A DNA stretch of 16,961 nt from Candidatus Fermentithermobacillaceae bacterium UBA3951. Its GTDB lineage: Bacteria > Bacillota > Sulfobacillia > Fermentithermobacillales > Fermentithermobacillaceae. The position numbers and the translations under genes were made by a program. How positions within the stretch are numbered: the stretch's first letter is position 1; each line of letters begins with the position of its first letter. The stretch lies in assembly GCA_002385465.1 (NCBI GenBank), contig DGDN01000103.1, forward strand, positions 1 to 16,961. The letters are read 5' to 3'. Below are positions 13,587 through 16,961 of this stretch, piece after piece. The notes below the pieces were generated by a model that worked only from the letters and a program-made list of their open reading frames with translations, had not been told where the DNA came from and did not search any database.

Positions 13587-14421
13587 CGAACAGGTATGGG
13601 GCGCCCAGACTGACCCACAGCCCGGCAAAGCCGTAACGGACAATGTCCCAGAACGCCCCCTCGGGAAAGACGATTTTGAACCCGTACCTCACGGCCATTA
13701 GCCCGGCCATCCCGAGTGCGAATTTCAGGACCTGTTTGGGAAGAGAAGCGCGCTCTTCCCACCGGAGCCGCCCCTCGGCTATGAGGCTCCCCAGAGGAAA
13801 GCCGATGAGGAACCCCAAGACCATGTTTGTCGTGGCGTCTTTGTAGAAGATGGCCCCGGCGGTCGGAAGCGCGATTATGCAAGCTACCCTCAACCAGATA
13901 GGCGGGCGCAGGTGCTCCCAGCCGATGGCCAAGAGGTTGTAGGCCCTCAAGATGACTATGCCGATAAAGATGCCTCCCGCGATGTCAACGGGCCAGTGTA
14001 CGTTGAGGTATATTCGAGAGAGGGATATGAGCACGATGCCCACGACTGCGGCTACCCACATGGCCTTCCGCTTGACCTCTATGGCAGTCTGCCCCCAGTA
14101 GACCGTGCTCCCTTGGGCGTGACCGCTCGGAAAGGAATAGCCGCCGCCGGTCTCCGGGTGCATCACCCTTGCGCAGTCGGCGGGTACCGGACGGGGAGTG
14201 TGAAAAGCCGCTTTGAGCACCGAGTTCACGTAGACCGAGCCCAAGTAAACCAGGGCGATCCTGGAGCCTGACCTCCTGTTCCACAGCCAGTACATGGCCG
14301 GCAGTACCAAGATGAAGAACGTCTCAGAGCCCAGGTTGGTAATCCAGTATACGAGAGTGTCCAGCCAGGGCGTGCTGAACCTCTGAAGGAAGCAAGCCCA
14401 TGAATCGGTCAACTTCGCCAC
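13564..14421 (-). CDS. PAP2-family membrane phosphatase
   Basis: A 285-residue polytopic membrane protein with the complete acid-phosphatase triad: K-x6-RP as Lys70...Arg77-Pro78 (KAAFHTPRP), PSGH at 98-101 (YSFPSGHAQGS), and SR-x5-H-x3-D as Ser135-Arg136, His142 and Asp146 (SRIYLNVHWPVD). Family members remove phosphate from membrane lipids such as undecaprenyl pyrophosphate, phosphatidate or sphingoid phosphates at the outer face of the membrane. The substrate cannot be told here. About seven hydrophobic segments are seen, more than the minimal six-segment core, because about 110 residues follow the last motif with two or three extra segments. The start is GTG 14421; a TTG at 14412 has a better-spaced GAGGTG and would remove three residues. 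It lies 57 bases downstream of the sugar isomerase-like gene and may be co-transcribed. Confidence 0.9.
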   Translation of the reverse strand: MAKLTDSWACFLQRFSTPWLDTLVYWITNLGSETFFILVLPAMYWLWNRRSGSRIALVYLGSVYVNSVLKAAFHTPRPVPADCARVMHPETGGGYSFPSGHAQGSTVYWGQTAIEVKRKAMWVAAVVGIVLISLSRIYLNVHWPVDIAGGIFIGIVILRAYNLLAIGWEHLRPPIWLRVACIIALPTAGAIFYKDATTNMVLGFLIGFPLGSLIAEGRLRWEERASLPKQVLKFALGMAGLMAVRYGFKIVFPEGAFWDIVRYGFAGLWVSLGAPYLFVRLRLQG

Positions 14422-14478
14422 CTCGCCTTATCTCATCCTGCCGTCTCCGAGTTTTCGGCGCCCCAGTACGGGCGGGCG

Positions 14479-15375
14479 TTAAGAGGCCTCACCGGTGAAC
14501 CCGACCGGTCCGATCCAGTGCTCAAGCAGCTCCAGAGCAGTTCTTATCGCAGTCACTCCGGCATCCACAACCCCCCGCGGTTCAAGGGTCACCATGCCCC
14601 TGTATCCGCTACCGGCCAGCTTCCGCACAAACCGTTCGGCGTCGAAGTCACACCCTGCCCTTGTTCGCCCCAGCCTGACGGCGAGTGCGTCGCCGGTGTG
14701 CTCTGCATCCACAAACGTCTGCACGTGCACGTTGTTCACCCGGGAGAGGATGCCGGGCAACATATCCCAGGACCCCTCCGTCGCCGTCCATTGGGTGTCG
14801 ATCGTGAAAAAGGCCTCCGGGCAGGCATCGGTCAGAAGGGGCAAGAGAGAAGTGTGTCCGGGGATGTTCTCAACGCTCAGCGTGAGCCCGTTGTCATGCA
14901 TGAGTCTCGCCGCTCTGCACAAGGAATCGACCAAGACCTGTCTGTCAAATCCCGGTCTCCGGAGGTCCCAGGCATGTACCACCACCGTACCGGCGCCGCA
15001 TGCGCGCGCAACCGCAGCGCACTTGGAAAGCAAGGCGCCGGCTTCTTCCTCGTGCCCGGGCGTCGACAGGAAGCACTCGGTGTCTGGAGGAGCGTGCACA
15101 CTGCCAACCGCAACGCCCATATCCCTTATCCTCGCGGCGACTTCTGTAAAGGCGCTCTCTCTCCACTCAAGCCAGAGCCGGAGTTCTACGGCAGGCCATG
15201 CCAGCTGCTTGACGCCCTCGAGCATCGCGGAACAGTCGGAGTAACGCCCCCCGCTCAACGGCGCGAGAGGGCCGGTGGAACACTGGACGATGGGAAGCCG
15301 GCAGGCACCGGACTTGGATCGTTCCCGCGCCGGATTTTCTGTTGTGGTAGGTAAACCTTTAGAACCGGCCGTCAA
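14479..15375 (-). CDS. Sugar phosphate isomerase/epimerase-like TIM-barrel protein
   Basis: A 298-residue protein of the xylose isomerase-like/AP endonuclease 2 superfamily, an (alpha/beta)8 barrel that usually binds divalent metal. Candidate metal and catalytic residues at strand ends are Glu64 (VELRLW), His94 (GSVHAPP), His134 (VVHAW), Glu169 (SVENIP), Asp193 (TIDTQW), His217 (NNVHVQTF) and Glu265 (VTLEPRG). The barrel begins at LPIVQCSTGPL, so the first ~26 residues are an extension. The start is TTG at 15375, overlapping the EamA stop as TTGA with AAGGGGG seven bases upstream; no ATG or GTG is available before the barrel. Coupling to the transporter suggests that the pair handles the same small molecule. 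The family is far too broad for a specific reaction; inositol, hydroxypyruvate and ketose substrates are all possible. Confidence 0.78.
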   Translation of the reverse strand: MTAGSKGLPTTTENPARERSKSGACRLPIVQCSTGPLAPLSGGRYSDCSAMLEGVKQLAWPAVELRLWLEWRESAFTEVAARIRDMGVAVGSVHAPPDTECFLSTPGHEEEAGALLSKCAAVARACGAGTVVVHAWDLRRPGFDRQVLVDSLCRAARLMHDNGLTLSVENIPGHTSLLPLLTDACPEAFFTIDTQWTATEGSWDMLPGILSRVNNVHVQTFVDAEHTGDALAVRLGRTRAGCDFDAERFVRKLAGSGYRGMVTLEPRGVVDAGVTAIRTALELLEHWIGPVGFTGEAS

Positions 15376-16301
15376 GCTGCAGCCCCCTTCCTCCGAGTAC
15401 CTGAAGCGTCACGTGACTCTTCGGCCCCTCCAATTCTCACCATGGATACGCCGCCAAGGATGATTGCCGCGCCCAGAAACTTCACAGCAGTCCAGCCTTC
15501 CTTGAGGATCAGCCACCCGAAGAGGCCCGTCCAGACAGGGGTGAGGTTTCCGAAAATAGCGGTGCTGGCCGGGCCGCTTTCCTTTACTCCTTTATTCCAG
15601 AGGATATACGACAGAACCAAGGCGAAGGCACCCGAGAAAACCAGTTCCGCCCAGTGACGGGCACGGATATTGCCCCATCCCGCCGCCCGAAGTTCGCCCA
15701 CGGAAAGCGGCACCATGAGCAATGCTCCGCTCACCATGGTCCATGTCGTGTAGCAGGTCGCGCTCATCCTTTTCGTGAGATCCGAGGCGTAGAGCGTTCC
15801 GATGCAAAATCCGAGAGTCCCGACCAGAGTAATCAGGTCTCCTTTCAAGACGCTTGACGTTAGAGAGATGGCGCCTGACCCCGCCACACTCACGAGCAGC
15901 ACTCCCACAACCGTAAGGAGGACCCCTCCGGTCATGCGCGGCGTCATCCGCTGCCTTCCGGTGAAGTGGCTCAGCGCAGCGGTCGTTGCAGGCATGGTCG
16001 CCAGCACGAAAGCCGTATTCGACGCAGTCGACAAGGCTATACCCTTGATGAACGTGTACTGGTACACGGTATTCGTCAAAAAGCCCGCTATGATGATGGG
16101 CAACCAGTCCTTCCTGGCCGGATACTCCATCTTTCTTCCCGACGCCATGACCGTGAGGAGCAAAGCAGCCGAAAACATGAGCCTCACTACGTTGAACTGA
16201 AGAGGCAGGAACGCCCCTAAGGCGTCCTTCACCGCTATCGCGTTCAAACCCCATATGACGGTAACCAACAGGAGCTCCAAGTTGCCCCGACCCAAAAGCA
16301 T
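15372..16301 (-). CDS. DMT superfamily transporter (EamA domains)
   Basis: A membrane protein of about 309 residues with ten hydrophobic segments arranged as two EamA repeats, roughly residues 8-140 and 152-290. Typical landmarks are TVIWGLNAIAVKDAL in TM1, ALSTASNTAFVLATMPATTA before the first repeat's end, and the matching GPASTAIFGNLTPVWTGLFG and LKEGWTAVKFLGAAIILGGV near the second repeat's end. The family exports or exchanges amino acids, nucleotide sugars and other metabolites. The ATG at 16301 is preceded directly by an in-frame GTG at 16304; neither has a clear ribosome site. The stop overlaps the TTG start of the isomerase-like gene, so the two are translationally coupled. It lies about 110 bases downstream of the lactate permease gene on the same strand, possibly in one transcript. 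The substrate is unknown. Confidence 0.88.
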   Translation of the reverse strand: MLLGRGNLELLLVTVIWGLNAIAVKDALGAFLPLQFNVVRLMFSAALLLTVMASGRKMEYPARKDWLPIIIAGFLTNTVYQYTFIKGIALSTASNTAFVLATMPATTAALSHFTGRQRMTPRMTGGVLLTVVGVLLVSVAGSGAISLTSSVLKGDLITLVGTLGFCIGTLYASDLTKRMSATCYTTWTMVSGALLMVPLSVGELRAAGWGNIRARHWAELVFSGAFALVLSYILWNKGVKESGPASTAIFGNLTPVWTGLFGWLILKEGWTAVKFLGAAIILGGVSMVRIGGAEESRDASGTRRKGAAA

Positions 16302-16412
16302 CACCTGCTCTGCGAAGTGGACGCTATGTCCTCTTGAGGGAGTTCCACAGAAGAGGGCAAGACTCCTACCCTTTCCAAGCCCCTTCAGTTGTACGCACCG
16401 AGTTCCCCGGGG

Positions 16413-16961
16413 TTAAGGCGTTACGGTAAGCGTCCACGTCGCGAGGAGCGTCTGGATGCCGAGCATGAGGACCACCAGCGCGCAGTAGGGCAAGCACTTC
16501 CTGAGGACCGCGTCCTCCCTGCCCGTGAGCCCCGAAGTACTCGACCCCAACAGCACTTTCGCAGGAGCTATGGAGGACGCCAGCGAAGCGCCGGCCGTCT
16601 GCGAACCTGCAATCAGCGTGGCGCTCAGTCCGAGGGCCTTGGCGGTCTCCATCTGGAACGATCCGAACAGGATGTTGGAGTTGGTGTTGCTCCCGGTCAT
16701 GAAACACCCGAGCACACCTATGAACGGCGAAACCACCGGGAACATGGGGCCTGCGATCCTTGCCACACCGGCGGCCATTTCGCTGGTCATTCCCGTATCG
16801 TTCATGACGAGCGCCATCATAACCATGGTCAGAACACCCAGCGTCGTAGGCCAGGACTGTTTGACGGTGGCCTTCCATGCGAGGCGCAGTTTCTCACCGT
16901 CAATAAGGCCCCTGCGCACGTACACGAAGACGCCGATAAGGCAGGCCAACGTGATCAAAGG
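16413..16961 (-). CDS. lctP: L-lactate permease family protein, C-terminal part (cut by right edge)
   Basis: The frame is open to the window edge and gives the last ~182 residues, ending at a TAA at 16413-16415. PFIGVLGCFMTGSNTNSNIL followed by FGSFQ is the diagnostic LctP/LldP signature, and SQTAGASLASSIAPAKVLLG downstream also fits the family's C-terminal region. There are hydrophobic segments at the start of the visible part (LITLACLIGVFVYV), in TTLGVLTMVMMALVM, and at the C-terminus (YCALVVLMLGIQTLLATW). The protein would import lactate (or glycolate) with protons. The N-terminal two thirds are outside the window, so start, operator and promoter cannot be assessed. No lactate-utilisation genes are seen on this side. 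Confidence 0.88.
   Translation of the reverse strand, partial: PLITLACLIGVFVYVRRGLIDGEKLRLAWKATVKQSWPTTLGVLTMVMMALVMNDTGMTSEMAAGVARIAGPMFPVVSPFIGVLGCFMTGSNTNSNILFGSFQMETAKALGLSATLIAGSQTAGASLASSIAPAKVLLGSSTSGLTGREDAVLRKCLPYCALVVLMLGIQTLLATWTLTVTP

Noticed and set aside
13466..13882. A minus-strand frame covering the repeat cluster and part of the PAP2 gene
   Set aside because: It is out of frame with the PAP2 motifs and is explained by repeat sequence plus overlap with that gene.
14518..15354. A 278-codon plus-strand frame antisense to the sugar isomerase-like gene
   Set aside because: The composition is rich in Arg, Pro, Gly and His with no motif; the minus-strand frame shows the TIM-barrel residues in order.

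Overview
The window is a GC-rich, densely packed bacterial chromosome fragment. Strong GGAGG-type ribosome binding sites, frequent GTG and TTG starts, short spacers, a L-cysteine desulfidase, a Gram-positive-looking adaptor/permease pair and TruD together suggest a deep-branching Bacillota (Clostridia/Limnochordia-like) organism, probably from a metagenome assembly. This assignment is inference; there is no rRNA or other marker to confirm it. No tRNA, rRNA, CRISPR array, insertion sequence or prophage gene was seen.

Layout from left to right. (1) Positions 1-311, minus: the start of a membrane protein that looks like an ABC exporter, cut by the contig end. The last ~33 bases look like sequencing-adapter read-through plus a homopolymer, not genome. 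(2) 553-3386, plus: an ABC-2 type exporter made of two overlapping permease genes, then a 150-base spacer with a perfect 11-bp hairpin, then the ATPase. (3) 3358-4542, minus: truD, whose 3' end overlaps the ATPase gene by 29 bp. (4) 4780-6498, plus: a stand-alone flavoprotein of the fumarate reductase/succinate dehydrogenase family with a changed active site, followed by a long hairpin that probably terminates both it and the convergent gene beyond it. (5) 6674-10421: a sulfur amino acid island. A cysteine synthase-type gene and a Cys/Met-metabolism PLP enzyme run on the minus strand, and an iron-sulfur L-cysteine desulfidase is divergent from them on the plus strand. (6) 10459-13350, minus: an efflux pair, adaptor then MacB/FtsX-type permease, without the usual ATPase gene. 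The adaptor contains two complete adaptor modules in one chain. (7) 13564-16304, minus: a DMT/EamA transporter, a TIM-barrel sugar isomerase-like protein and a PAP2 phosphatase, with a small degenerate repeat cluster beyond the last. (8) 16413-16961, minus: the C-terminal part of an L-lactate permease, cut by the right edge.

How the genes may work together: the left and right-centre blocks are export machinery. The sulfur island can make cysteine, interconvert cystathionine/homocysteine/cysteine, and destroy cysteine to pyruvate, ammonia and sulfide, so the two directions should be regulated in opposition. The most unusual item is the tandem-duplicated adaptor at 11647-13350 paired with an ATPase-less permease. 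The rest is mostly recognisable core or accessory metabolism, with several sequence-level oddities listed in the findings.
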